A stretch of 64,000 bases of DNA from Aquilaria yunnanensis (lineage: Eukaryota > Streptophyta > Magnoliopsida > Malvales > Thymelaeaceae): positions 86,690,893 to 86,754,892 of the forward strand of contig CM077594.1 of the NCBI GenBank assembly GCA_039654915.1, written 5' to 3'. Below the pieces are notes generated by a model that saw only the letters and a list, made by a program, of their open reading frames with translations, was not told where the DNA came from and did no database searches. Position numbers and translations under genes: made by a program. Positions 11,841 through 23,680 of the stretch are shown here, piece by piece; positions within the stretch are counted from its first letter, which is position 1; the number at the start of each line of letters is the position of its first letter.

Positions 11841-12480
11841 TGCTTGATCTTTTCATAGCCACCATTTTTAAAAATGGACTACTTATATCTATCTGCTATA
11901 AAGTGTCAAATAAACCAAATGGTGCTCCTATCAATAGTAGTAAAGGAATTTTGTGGAGGAGAAATAACATACTGTAAAAGTTATTGAGGATAATTTGAAA
12001 ATAGACCACCCAGATCCTATTTGTCATAGAGTGTCAGATGAATCAAATGGTGCCTCTGTCAACAATGGTGTAAGAATTTTATGAAGGAGAAACAATGGTA
12101 AAAGTGATTGAGGATAATCGGGTGAAGTAATGGTGAAAAATCAATTCTTAAAAATCTATCAACATATATTTTATATTGTCAGAGTAACAGTGAAGTAACA
12201 GTGAAATTTTTCCAAACCAATATATTAGCTTCTTGCCAAGAAATCATCCATATATTACCTTGATCTTTTCGTAGCCAGCAATTTAAAAGATGGGTCATCC
12301 AAAGCTAGCCACCATAATGTGTCAGATGAACCAAATGGTGCTCTATCAATAGTGGTGAAGGAATTTTGTAGAAGGAATTTTGTAGAGGAGAAATAATAGT
12401 AAAAGTAATTGAGGATAATCAGGGTGAAGTAATGGTGAAAAATCAATTCTTAAAAATTTTTCAGCATATATCTTATATTT
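11840..12480 (+). repeat. Three degenerate tandem copies of a 200-300 base unit
   Basis: Three successive blocks share the order: tcttttcatagcca-like start, then gtgtcagatgaaccaaatgg, then caatagtggtgaaggaattt, then gaggagaaataa. They begin near 11848, 12010 and 12262. The second and third copies also share gaggataatc..gtgaagtaatggtgaaaaatc. Copies differ by many substitutions and small indels, so this is old local duplication. No open frame of note. Confidence 0.7.
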
Positions 12481-12764
12481 TTGGGAGCGCGCCATATCCT
12501 ACGGTGGTGTAGTTTCTTGTAGCATGCTAGAAACACTAAGGACCAAAATAGGATTAAGGCACACATGAATCCTTCACAATTCTAATTGCGAGTCCAGTCC
12601 TTAAATTTCAAAAACATACAATCTAGTACCTTATCTCTAAAGTTCACATTTAAACCATCTATAGAAAATCTATGCAATTCACAATTTTGAGGATAGAAAT
12701 ATTATTCTCCAGTGCACCACATGACTCCAAAGTATCAATTACTCCATAGATATTACTCTTCTTA

Positions 12765-13480
12765 AATAATGTTGTTCTCTTTCAGTAAGAAATATTATTT
12801 TATTCATACAAATGTGTTGTTTTATGATATGCTGTTCACTTTGTAAGATATACTCTTCATAAATTTTGTTATTCTATTCAACAAAAATTATTGTTCCATT
12901 TATACAAATATGTTGTTCATTTTGTAAAATGTGCTGTGCGTAAATAATCTTATTCCGTTCAGTAAGAAGTGTTGTTCCATTTATACAAATATATTGTTCT
13001 ATGATATGTTGCTCATTTTGTAAGATGTTCATAAATTTTGTTGTTCTTTTCAATATGAAGTACTGTTCCATTCGCAAAAATGTGTTGTTTTGTAAAACAT
13101 AAAAGAAATGTTTCATAAAAAATATTGTTCCTTTCAAAAAAAATATGTTATTTTACTCTTATAAATGTGTTGTTCTATAAAATGTTGTTCATTTCATAAA
13201 AAATACTATTAATTAATAATGTTATTCGTTTCAATAAGAAATGTTGTTCTATTAAGATAAATATGCTATTTTACAAGTGTTGTTCTGTTTATAAGATGTG
13301 CTATTTAAGATGTGACAATCTTATAAAAAGTATGTCCATTTCATAAGATATGTTATTCATTTCAGTAAAAAGTGTTGTTCCATTTATATAAATGTGTTGT
13401 TCTATAAAATGTTGTCAATTTCATAAGATATGCTATTCAAAACACGGTGACAGTTTTATAAAAATATGTGATTCATTTCA
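12765..13480 (+). repeat. Degenerate array built on tgttgttc / gtaagatgtgct motifs
   Basis: About 700 bases of strongly AT-rich sequence in which phrases such as gttgttccatttatacaaat, tgttgttcattttgtaa, cagtaagaa and ataagatatgctattc recur over and over. The higher-order period is roughly 105-110 bases with shorter internal repeats. It ends where a Stowaway MITE begins. The minus-strand open stretch inside it is a by-product of the repeat and not a gene. Confidence 0.7.
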
Positions 13481-13489
13481 TAAGATATA

Positions 13490-13721
13490 GTCCCTCCGTC
13501 CCATATTGTTTGAAACAGTTGACTTTTGGTCATAGTTTGACTTGAATTTATTTATATTATTGGTTGTTAGAAAAAAAATTAAAAAAATATATATTTGAAA
13601 ACTATAGGTTTTTATTTATCATTTATATAATTTTTTTTATTTATATACTAAAAATTGAAAATAAAAAATTATAAATTAATTGCTAAAAAGTGAGTGTTTC
13701 AAAGAATATGGGTAGAGGGAG
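13490..13721. mobile_element. Stowaway-type MITE
   Basis: The left end reads tccctccgtcccatattgtt after TA. The right end, read on the other strand, gives tactccctctacccatattc. This matches the ctccctccgt terminal repeat typical of Stowaway elements, with TA target sites on both sides (13488-13489 and 13722-13723). The length is about 230 bases, the interior is AT-rich, and there is no coding capacity. Confidence 0.85.
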
Positions 13722-13725
13722 TACT

Positions 13726-14842
13726 ATTTAGGACACAGTAGCATTTTTGTAAATAATGTACAAGTAAGGGATCATCAAGGTGCACTGAGTGTATCCTATA
13801 AGTATCAAAAAATATTCATTGGTTTTTCTCAAGATCGATTACAACTACAAGATATTAGAAGCTATTTCAGGAAATTAAAGTTTTTGGAGTCGAAATCTTT
13901 ATTGCACAAAACCTGAAGAGCTCAAATTGCAATTTGACTATTTTTGGAACCACTAGTGTCATGGTGTCCGCAAACATTGCCGGCTTAGCAGGCCTGCCGA
14001 AAACTAAATTCCATGAATTGAAATCGAGATAACCCTGTAATAACCCTAAAATGAAACTAAAATGAGTATATAGAATTTTAATCACCCAATGAGCAAGTGA
14101 TCTGAAACCGATCGACCCAAAAAATCATTATCTGAAGCCCATATACGACCTGATGATAATGTAAGGGGACTCCCAAATCAACTTAAAACTTGAAATGACT
14201 CGACTCGACCAACAAAACAATATAACTTGACCAGCCGCTTTGCAAGCTCCAAGCGACCGCCTTACCAAGAAGATGATAGTGTCAACTTTTTTCTTCGCTA
14301 TTTTCAAAGCAGCAGCTTTCATCCAAACTTTCCATCTCACCAAGCAAAGCCCATATAAGGGATAAGAGAAACAGCTGAAAATGCGAAAAATAATTTGAGC
14401 TCTTTTTAGGGGTCATGTCCCTTGTGTTTCACACTAGCGGGTTTTGCTATGACGAGTTCATGTTAAGATAACTCAAAAGGGATATTGAATTTAGACGTAA
14501 AGTAGCTAGGGACTTTTTTGAATTTTAGAGGAAAGGCGAGAAGAAAAAAAAGAAACAGATGAGTGGCCCAAACGACCAATATTATTATTTAGTGGGCTAG
14601 CTGACAAAGCAAAAACCTGATTTGCAAGTTCATAGCAAATTTATCAAAATTAGGTGAAGCAAATATACAGCTTAACCAACCAGGCAACTTTAAACCCACA
14701 CAAAAATTATAAATAAGCATACAAATATTCCAACTCTAAATCATTCTAGCTTCCTCGTGAAGCCTCATCACCAAGATTTATATATACAATTAGAGATCCA
14801 TTTTCACAATCATGGAGACTGAATAAAAAAAAGGGGGGAAAA
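13726..14842. other. Spacer upstream of the RIC-like gene
   Basis: No gene recognised. Scattered short open stretches on the minus strand (13867-14343) have no family resemblance. The last 250 bases before 14843 are purine-rich and would hold the promoter and leader of the RIC-like gene, but no clear TATA box stands out. Confidence 0.4.
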
Positions 14843-15411
14843 ATGAAAAAGAAAGAGAGGAATGGTGAGAGGTTTGTTTTTCTTTCATTGGGTTGTGCCT
14901 CGGATGCAAGTGTTGGTGTAGGTAAAAACAGTGTCCCCAAGAAACCAAAACCAGAATCTCTTAAGGGGAAATTACAGAAAGAAGGTAAAAAATCTCAAGA
15001 AAGAGTGGTGAAGAAGAAGTCTATTTTCCTGGCTTTGCCCAAGCCTGCCCAATCTCCTGGGATGCATAGATTCATCAGCACAATTAAGACCTTCTCTCAT
15101 CACTTGTTTGGTAAGCCTCTCATCATTTTTCATTTTATAAGTGTCCAAGTTATTACCTTTCGCAGTTAAACGAAAATATTCACTAATATTACTTGATAAA
15201 AAGTGCAGTTTACGGGGAAGACGTCAGTGATGATGATGAATCGGAACCGGAGATGGAAATCGGATTTCCTACCGATGTGATACATGTTACGCATATTGGG
15301 TTTGATGGAACCACAACAACAAATCCGGCCATTTCCTTGGGAGATTTGGAGCCAGCTTTTGCAGAACAAGAACAAACTTGTGGCACTCATCAAACCAACC
15401 CTTTGGAATAA
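14843..15411 (+). CDS. RIC-type ROP-interactive CRIB-motif protein
   Basis: Two exons, 14843-15110 and 15209-15411, join at TTTG|GTAAGC and GTGCAG|TTTACG in consistent phase, giving 156 residues. RIC proteins are plant effectors that bind active ROP GTPases through a CRIB motif and act in cytoskeletal control and polar growth. The start MKKKERNGERFVFLSLGC and a Lys/Ser-rich stretch precede a hydrophobic-basic block (HRFISTIKTFSHHLFVY) that crosses the intron. An acidic run (DVSDDDESEPE) then leads into the CRIB core IGFPTDVIHVTHIGFDG (about residues 107-123). The core usually ends with Trp in the GWDG position, and here it is Phe. A Thr run and an acidic tail follow. RIC genes typically have an intron just before the CRIB. 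Which RIC subgroup it belongs to cannot be told by eye. Confidence 0.8.
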
Positions 15412-18360
15412 TAGTAGGGCACAAAAAGCAATTTCTATGACCAAAGTGAAGAATGTCGTCTTTTTTGAGTGGATCAATGGTTGTGAAAAATGGTTTGCAC
15501 ATTGGTTAGTTTTTGGTAAGGAAGAGAGCTTAGCACCACATGTTTTCTATCTTCATACTTCCTTTCCTTGGTTTTTAGAAATCAGAAAGCTTTAACATGT
15601 TGTAATTAGATATGAAATTTTTCATCAGCTTCTTTAATGTACATATTAAAGTATAAATAGAAGTCACTTCATATTTCATTAACTGAATTACCCAAACTAA
15701 TGTTTTCAACTTACTAACACATTTGATAAAAGTCATTAAGATAACAAGTGAAAAGGAGTTTCTCATTTTAATTTTGAAGTAATATATGGTTGGAGTTTTG
15801 TGATTAGAAAAACAGCAGGGTCCAAACATGGTTCTATTCGGATTACCTAGAATGCAATGTAGTAGAAGTTATACACAAAAATAAATATATAAATAAAAAT
15901 TATCTGGACCTTAATTCAATTATCTTAAATTTTAAGTACTAAAATAAGCATTTTATCACTCTAGAAGAGTTTGATTTGGAGAGCTGCTGATTAAAAAAAA
16001 TTATTCATTTATTTGTCATTCTACAGACCGAACTTTTAACGACAGAAACATATCGATACCTCTCCCTGCTAGTTTTTTAATAGTACTATTTTGCTTCTAA
16101 ACCAACTCATGAAAGCTAAAGAAAAAGAAAAAAGGAACTCATGAAAGCAAATATACTAACAAGAGAAACTTTTTAACGAGAGAAACATATCAATACCTCT
16201 CTTCTCCCCGCCCCCATGCATTCTAAAATGCATTAACTTCAAAAATTTTATCGTTTCTGCTCTTTTTACACTTACCAAAAATTTAAAATTTTCTTAATTA
16301 ATGGATTCAAGAAAACATTAAAATAGGAAAACAATAACATAAAATGATATACTCCTGCAATTTCCACTTTCGTGACACAGCTTTGTCGGTCTGTCCTAAT
16401 GGTACAATTTTGTTGTTTATTTGGGACACAAAAACAAAACGGAGTAGTGATCTTATGGTTTTTAAATTTTGTACCATACCAGCTCATAGAGGAGGGCATG
16501 TAGGGAGGTACGGCGGTAGCCAAACAAATTTTTTTAAAAAATACATTATACGGTATAGTGGTAAAATTATATTTATAAGAAAAGCTACTAATGTTATTAA
16601 ATTAGTTTATTTTGTTTCTTAATGTTTGTATAGATTTTTTTTTTTTATTCTCAACAATGTTTGAGTAATTTACTTATAACATAATAAGTAAAGGTTAATT
16701 CCACTCAACTTTTATATAGAATAAAATATCCTCAAATATTTTTTTTGGAATATTCATAAAAATTCCCTCAAGTAACAAATTAGTTTAACTATTCAGATGT
16801 CAAATTCATTTCTTAATTAATAGAAAAATATAGAAGATAAATCTTTTACACCACAATCTACATTTTTCACTTATATTTTTAAAGAACTTCCATGTCATAG
16901 TTTATTATCATCTTGTTATGATATTAGTACACTACTATCTATTATTTTTCTAATTAACAAACAAAAAGTTTTGTGTGGTTATAATTATTTTTCTATATAT
17001 CAAACATTATAAAAAGCATCTACTACAAATTTAATATAAAATTATCACATATTATTACAAAGTAAATTGCGTGAGAAGTCCATAACCTTCATTTCATGTT
17101 GTAAATCTGCCTCAAACTTATTTGAATGTACTTGATGATTTCTAACTTTTGTTGAGACTTATAGATTGACTCTTTTTATTATATTTTACCAAAATTTTTT
17201 AAAAAATTTCATCACCATCCTACACTTTGCTAATTTCTTTACAAATTTAGCTATTAGTTTTTGTTTCTACATAGATAAAACCTCTATATGATTAACTTAT
17301 ATATAAGTAGTGAAATTTTTATTGAAATTTTAATCAAACCTGTTGGTGGCCAAAGATAATAAAAAATTTAATAAAGGTTTAAGATGGTTAAAAGTTATCA
17401 AGCAATGAATGAAAAAATAAGGACTAATTTTGCACCCTCGATCCTAAATTTCTAACTATGCCATTGCTAGTTGGTATGGCCAGTACATGTTGGTACCAGG
17501 CCGGAAATAATATGGGACAACTGAAGCAAAGGTTGTCCTCTGGCATTGGCTGTCTCAGCTTGTATCATCTCTACCGTCTCAATATCAGCCAAATATATTT
17601 TCTATTTTTTTTACTTTTTCATATTTTTAGGAAAAATGTAATATAAGTTTGTGTGATTGATTGTTTTTATGACAAACATTAACTATCATCTAAAACAAGA
17701 TTTGTAATTTTATTTTTCTCATACCTTAAAAATTATGGTTTTAATATATATATATATATATATATAATTTTCATATATGTCTATATACTTAAAATATTTA
17801 AAACTAGTACATTAATTTGAGTCGATATGATATGATACCGATATTGTACCATACCATTAGAGAACGATACATTATTCAGTACAAGATTTAAAACATTAAG
17901 TGATCTACCTAAAAACAATAAAAATATTAAAAATTTATAAATTTGTGAGTCAAACACTTGTTAGGAAATTTAAATCTAAATGGATTATGCACATACTTTT
18001 TTATTCCTTTAATGCCATGACATTTTCTGTAATCATAGTTTCATTTTCTTGAGTCACAGCTAGGCAAGTTTTTTTTTCTTCTTTTATAATTTTGGCATCC
18101 AGGAAAGAAACGGTAAAAAAAAAGTTTTGTATAATTAAGAAAAAAAGTTAATCTACTAACATTTTTACAAATTTTCTCTTACAGAAATAGAAAATAATCG
18201 GATGTAGAATTTTATGCACGACTCACTTTAATTAAAGTTATTCACTAATTGATTGAGTTATCTTTTAATAAAAAGAAAATTTTGTAAAAGTGTTAGTTCA
18301 TGTAGTACTACTTTAAACTCTTGTACAACGACCTCCGCGTCTGAATGAAAATCCATATAA
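15412..18360. other. AT-rich spacer with minor repeats
   Basis: No gene recognised. A direct repeat of about 40 bases (ttttaacgacagaaacatat and its near copy) occurs at about 16034 and 16170. A (TA)n run lies at about 17742-17766. Short open stretches such as 16344-16622 and 17458-17646 have no supporting family resemblance or codon structure. Confidence 0.45.
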
Positions 18361-18369
18361 GTCACCCGA

Positions 18370-19545
18370 TTAGTCTTGGCCCAGTTCCGCTAATGAATTG
18401 AATGCTAAGGGATTTCAGGCATAACATAAAAGTAGCAATATGGCTCCTGTTTTTGTGTCCCTTTGGCCAGATTGTAATTGATATCTACTCAATTGTGGCA
18501 TAGCCTCCATAGAAGATTCTTCATTTTAGGGAGGCACTTCAGTTTCCACAAGTGTTTTCCAGGCTCTAGGATTAATACAATGAGATGAATTATTAGATGA
18601 ATTATTGGAAATTACATGAAGGGCTTTGTTAACATAATATACGGACTTTACCCTTAGTTCTCAATCCTCTTTAAAGGGCTAGATGAATCTATCATGATTC
18701 ATGAACACTAGAAATAGGGATTTGAATGATGGCAAGCTTCTCCTTATCTATTAGCAAGTGTTGACTATTCGAAGATCCTATCTCAACTCCCCTAATTCCA
18801 TGATCTAGTAAGCTATTTGGACATCCTCTTGAATAGGCATACTAGGGTGACGCTGATGACTTTTCACTTGTGGTATTCAAGGATCTCCCCATATTTTGAA
18901 CTTTATCTCCATCTCGAATCTGCCAAAAGCTTTTATCCTTAAAACTATCTTTCCTGTATAAGGTACTAGACCAACCCCATAAGGCTTTTGGATTTTTTTT
19001 CTTTTGGCATGCAACAGACCTTGATGATGAAAGTACAACCCTTTTAAGATTATAGCCCATAATACTTTTGGATGCCTGGGTAAACACCAAGCAAGTTAAA
19101 AGTGCATAGTTGAGTCTCCAAGTCCTTAAAGCCAAGCTCACCTTTTTTGCTTTTGTACCAGAAGTTAGCAACAAGAGAATTAATTTAGCTTTTTGCACCA
19201 TCCTTTTGTATACTTAAAGATAGTCATGGAGTAGATTGGTGTTGCCTAGGCAACATCTTTAATAAGGATCTCCTTCCTAAAAAAGGATAGCAACTTTTCT
19301 TTCCATCCCATTAATTTCTTAGCCATTTTATTCTTAACTTTGTCCATTGCTTCCAACTTTGATCTTCCCCAAATGGTCGGCAAACCAAGATATTTTCTAG
19401 GGTCAACAGTCTTTTGAATTCCTAGCCTCATAACTATCTAAGTTTCTATGTTCAATGGGGTATTTCTAATAAAAAAATAGAGCACTTTTCAAGGTTAATA
19501 GCTTTTTTGAAGCACCATAATATTGGGAAAGAGCTTGTTGTATCA
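18370..19545 (-). pseudogene. LINE reverse transcriptase relic (C-terminal part)
   Basis: Read on the minus strand, this gives in several frames the conserved C-terminal blocks of plant LINE ORF2. The first is QALSQYYGASKKLLTLKSA. Next is DPRKYLGLPTIWGRSKLEA with MGWKEKLLSFFRKEILIKDVA (19431-19246). Then come a GELGFKDLE-like block (about 19130), WGWSSTLYRKDSFKDKSFW (about 18960), and finally KHLWKLKCLPKMKNLLWR, a zf-RVT-like block (about 18550). Stops and frameshifts interrupt it throughout. The upstream reverse transcriptase core is not present. Confidence 0.8.
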
Positions 19546-21318
19546 TCTTGCAATTATATATGGTTGCTTTGTAAAATTATTTTTTCGTTTAAGTCTTAAA
19601 ACTTTTAAATTTTCTAATTTATTTCTAAAATTTTGATAAAATATTGTTAACAATTGGTTTTATGCTAACTAAAAGACAGTTACTAAACAGGAATACAATT
19701 TACAGAGAGGAAAATGACTCATTAACTATCAAACAAATTATTTCATGGTATGAATTTATTGAGAAAGAGAAAGATTTACCAAATAATTTAAATTAGACAA
19801 AAGGATCAAATCGCCCACTCAATTTTTCATTTAAGCAGATATCAGCCACTGAAGTATTTTTGCAGTTAAAAACACCATTAGAATTTTCGTTGGTTATAAT
19901 ATTAACCACTAAAGTTTTGAGTGTAGGTAAATTAACCACTTATAAAACTAATGGACAGAATATTCTATTAATTTTAGAATATTTGTTGATTTTAGAATAA
20001 AAAACACTACTAAAAAAATGCCGATTTCCAACGGTCATTTCCAATGGACTTTCAGTTGGAAAATTTGAATTTCCAACATGATGCCATTGGAAACTAGCGC
20101 GTTAATAAATCAAGTATTAGAAAAAAAATTTCTAACGGCTGAAAATATTGCCCGTTGGTATTTTTAACGGCCTAGCCGTCGAAACATGAGCTATTAAAAC
20201 TTCCAACGGCCTAACCTTGTAGAATAATTTTCAACGGTTGATGGGTTTTCAAATGACCTGATTGTTGGAAATATGCCAACGACTCAAGTCATTTAAAAAT
20301 CATCAATTACTCAAGTCGATGAAAATTTTCAACAGCTTGGCTATTAGAAATTCTTTTTAAAATAATAAAAAAAATTAAATAACTCCACAAAATATATTTT
20401 ATATATTACTGAAATTATATGTTTACTAAAAACATATTTTATATTTTATATTTACAAAAATTAAATTTTCACTAAAATTCACAAAAATATATTCACAATC
20501 TTAAATTCAAAAAAATCCAAAATATTCAAAAAAAAAATAAATATTCACAAATTCATCCTAAATTCATCAAATTCACAAATATTCACTAGAAATTCACATA
20601 AAAAATTTACAAATCACAATATAAATTCACAAATTCATCAGAAATTCTAATTAGATGTACCAACTTTCAATACAACAATAATCATCAGATTTACACAAAG
20701 TAAAAATTTAAAAAATCATATCTAAACTGAGAAGATGAAGGATGTTGGCCGGTCACAAGATGAGAAGGCGAGCAGGCAGACAAATGGCCGATGGCGCGGA
20801 ATCGCAAAATCGAAGCCCCTAGACCCCGATTCGTTTGGGCTTTTTCCATGGCCGAGATTTACTTGCCTTGGTTGATGTAGGTGTGGCAATCGGTCCTCTT
20901 GCCGGTGGAAAACAAGGGAGAACGAATGGTAGGCAACGAGCAAGAACGTCGGTTGGTGACAAGCAACGAGATTGAGGCGGGCGGCAAAGGGCTTCAAATG
21001 GCAAGGAAGCAAGGCTGAACGGTGAGGGACAGCGGGGGGACGATGAGAAAAGCGAGAGAGATGAAAGAGTTTGGCTAGAAGATGAGAGAGGCAAGATAGA
21101 GAGGGCTAAGAGATGAGACAAGTGAAAGAAGCGAGAGAGATGAGAGATTTTGGTTGAGAGATGAGAGAGCTGAGGGAGGCGAAAGACAAATAGGGCCAGG
21201 GTATAATGCATATATGTATATATATAGGTTGGGTTATCATAAGTATATATGGGCTAAGGTTAGTTGGTATTGAGCCCAACTTCAATAAAAAAGTTATGTC
21301 CCAACTCCACACACACAC

Positions 21319-21320
<2 letters not shown>

Positions 21321-21349
<29 letters not shown>
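21321..21349 (+). repeat. (AAT)n microsatellite
   Basis: About nine uninterrupted aat units directly left of a Stowaway MITE, preceded by a short (CA)n run. Confidence 0.9.
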
Positions 21350-21355
21350 GTATTA

Positions 21356-21587
21356 CTTCCTCAGTCCCATATTTTTTACACTATTTGACTTTTTCACTTA
21401 GTTTGACTTAAATTTATTCATATTAGTATTTATTTGAAAATTTTAAAAAAAATATATTTAGAAACTATATATCTTGATTTATCATTCTTATATAAAATTT
21501 TTTCATTTATATACTAAAATATTGAAAATAAAAAATTATAGATCAATTGCTGAAAAGTGAATAGTGCAAAGAATGTGGAACAGATGG

Positions 21588-21589
<2 letters not shown>
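21356..21589. mobile_element. Stowaway-type MITE nested in the CACTA element
   Basis: The left end is cttcctcagtcccatatttt and the right end in reverse is ctccatctgttccacattct, with TA on both sides. The interior is clearly related to the MITE at 13490-13721, sharing for example gtttgactt, tttatcatt and tactaaa..attgaaaataaa. The same family therefore inserted at least twice in this window. Confidence 0.8.
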
Positions 21590-21590
<1 letters not shown>

Positions 21591-21672
<82 letters not shown>

Positions 21673-21698
21673 GACATGTGTGTGTGTGTGTGTGTGTG
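21591..21698 (+). repeat. (TTA)n followed by (TG)n microsatellites
   Basis: About 27 uninterrupted TTA units (21591-21670) start exactly at the MITE's right TA site. After atgaca comes an uninterrupted TG run (21677-21698). The open frames reading through these runs are artefacts of the repeat. Confidence 0.95.
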
Positions 21699-21744
21699 AC
21701 ATATATGTGTGTGATGTAAATATAAATAAAAATATAAATATACA

Positions 21745-22200
21745 TATTATTATTTTTTTCAGGGAAGCACCACGGTGGGCGCACTATTTTATTGCTTAAA
21801 AAGCCCAGTGGCACTTACAAAGAAGATCAGGGGCCTACGTCAAGAAAACACAAAACTTGATCCAAAAAAAATAATGTGCTACACAGCAAAATAATATCTA
21901 TACAAACGAGGCAAAAATATCAGAAATGTCAAAACCTATTCTAGTTTGCACATTAGAAATAATAAGCTGCATGAGATCTTCAAGAAACTGAGATTCATCC
22001 CTATGAAAGCTTCTACTCCTTTCCTGCCATATGAAGTAGACCATACCAACCATACAAGCTTTCCTCACACAAGATTTTAAGCTTTTTCCTTTAACAGATC
22101 TAATCATCCAAGACTAGAAATAGTTCCATTTAAAAGGAGCATCCCTAAGCTTTAGCTTGATCATAATACCTCTCCAAACCATCTTTGAGTAAGCAATAAA
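21745..22200 (-). pseudogene. LINE 3' end nested in the CACTA element
   Basis: On the minus strand, sequence resembling the extreme C-terminus of plant LINE ORF2 runs through VWRGIMIKLKLRDAPF (about 22180) and VKGKSLKSCVRKACM..VYFIWQERSRSF (about 22100-21990). It stops at 21898-21900 and is followed by a 3' tail and a T-run on the plus strand (about 21752-21759), which would be the poly(A) end. Only the tail is present, as expected of a 5'-truncated LINE insertion. How far it extends to the right beyond 22200 is unclear. Confidence 0.65.
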
Positions 22201-22569
22201 ATATTTTTAAAATACTACTTTACTTTATAAAATTGATGAAAACCTTAAAGGCCTAGACACCTCTCAAAATGATGGAATTTTGACCAAAAAAATGCAATAG
22301 CTCTAATGATGCCTGTAGAGCATGAAATTCCCTTTGAAATGACATATTACAATAGTCATTTTAACAATCGTAGCAAAAGTTATGTCTTCCAAAAGTTGGA
22401 GTTCGCATGAGACCTATTTTTGGGATTTCCTATTTGGTTTCGCCTGCTCAACCTGCTCAATGAACTTATCCACTAGACACTCTATATCAAATATACTTTT
22501 TTTACTTGGTTTCCAATTCATTATTTAAATTTCAATATAGACTACCCTTTTCTAATTTAAATCCAATTA

Positions 22570-22830
22570 ATAGAAACTTGGTCTAAAAATATGATATATA
22601 TTATAATATGTATTATAATATGTATAAAAATATAATATGTTCATATATATGTATAAATATAATGTGTATAAATATAATAATAATGCGTGTAATATTTATA
22701 CATATTAATATATATGTATTATGGTAAATATATATTATGATATATTATATAAATATATCAATATGAATATATATAAATATAAATATCAATATAATATAAA
22801 TATACATTTTATTTTTATTTTTATTTCTAC

Positions 22831-22914
<84 letters not shown>

Positions 22915-22940
22915 TGTATGTATGTATGTATGTATATTAC
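22570..22940 (+). repeat. (TA)n and (TATG)n microsatellite block
   Basis: An AT-only stretch with many tataa/atatg phrases is followed by about 27 TA units (about 22832-22887) and then about 12 GTAT units (22887-22934). It lies inside the CACTA element. The tyrosine-rich and MYVC-repeat open frames here are not genes. Confidence 0.9.
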
Positions 22941-23680
22941 TATTACTATTATCACTTTCTAAAATTGCAAAATTTTATTAGTTCAATAGAACCATATTCC
23001 AACAGTCTAGAATTTCCAACAGCCTTCACATTGAAAATTTTCAATGCTAGAAGTTTCAATGACCTCGCGTTGGAAATTAGAATTTTGAAATTCCCAACGG
23101 TTAGGTTTTTAACGGCTCAACGCATTAGAAATTTGCCATGAAAAATATGGTTTTCAAAATTCCTAACGGCCAGACCATTGGAAATTCTTCTCCCCTTTTT
23201 TCAATGGCTCATCATGTTGGAATTTTCTAACGGCTTAATTGTTAGAAATTTGACCGTTGGAAAAATGGCTTTTTTTAGTAGTGGAAGCCACATAATCACT
23301 ATCATCATAGGTAAATTACAATATTTATATCCAAACTATATCCATTGACTCACATAGGTCCCTAAACTAAAAATAATGACAATCTACTTACAAACTCCAT
23401 CACTACTTCCGATGTTACTCCACTACTCTTCTCCCTCCCACTGACGGTGATTGAAATCGGAGGCGATTGAACCAAAAGGCGAATTGAAGAGGAGCCTTTT
23501 CAATATTAAAATGGGTCTTTATTGATAATCGTCACGCAAATTGGAAAGGGGCTTTGTCAAGATTTTCGCACTTTCATTGAGATAGAAGGCAAATCAGAGA
23601 TGGCCCTTATCGAGATAGAAGGTGAATCGAAGATGACCTTTGTTGAGAGTGTCAACGAATTAGAGATAGCCTCGGTCAAG

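Larger units (their letters stand above)
20005..23283. mobile_element. Non-autonomous CACTA (En/Spm-type) element
   Basis: The left end is cactactaaaaaaatgccga. The right end in reverse is cactactaaaaaaagccatt. Both are followed by ttccaacggtc-like sequence. Subterminal zones (20030-20340 and 22990-23275) are packed with CCAACGG / CCGTTGG and variants such as ttctaacggc in both orientations, as expected of transposase-binding subterminal repeats. Flanking 3-base sites are aaa and gaa, so one target copy has mutated or the duplication is imperfect. Inside are a GC-richer segment (20740-21190) with minus-strand open frames that I do not recognise, a Stowaway MITE, a LINE tail and microsatellites. 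No transposase was recognised. Confidence 0.8.

Noticed and set aside
12874..13137. 87-codon minus-strand frame
   Set aside because: A by-product of the tgttgttc-phrase repeat array; the residues repeat with the DNA period.
21557..21799. Open frames encoding long tyrosine or isoleucine runs around 21600-21700
   Set aside because: They are translations of the uninterrupted TTA microsatellite and the adjoining TG run; no gene.
22721..23141. Open frames with YIYIYI and MYVC repeats
   Set aside because: Produced by the TA and TATG microsatellites inside the CACTA element.
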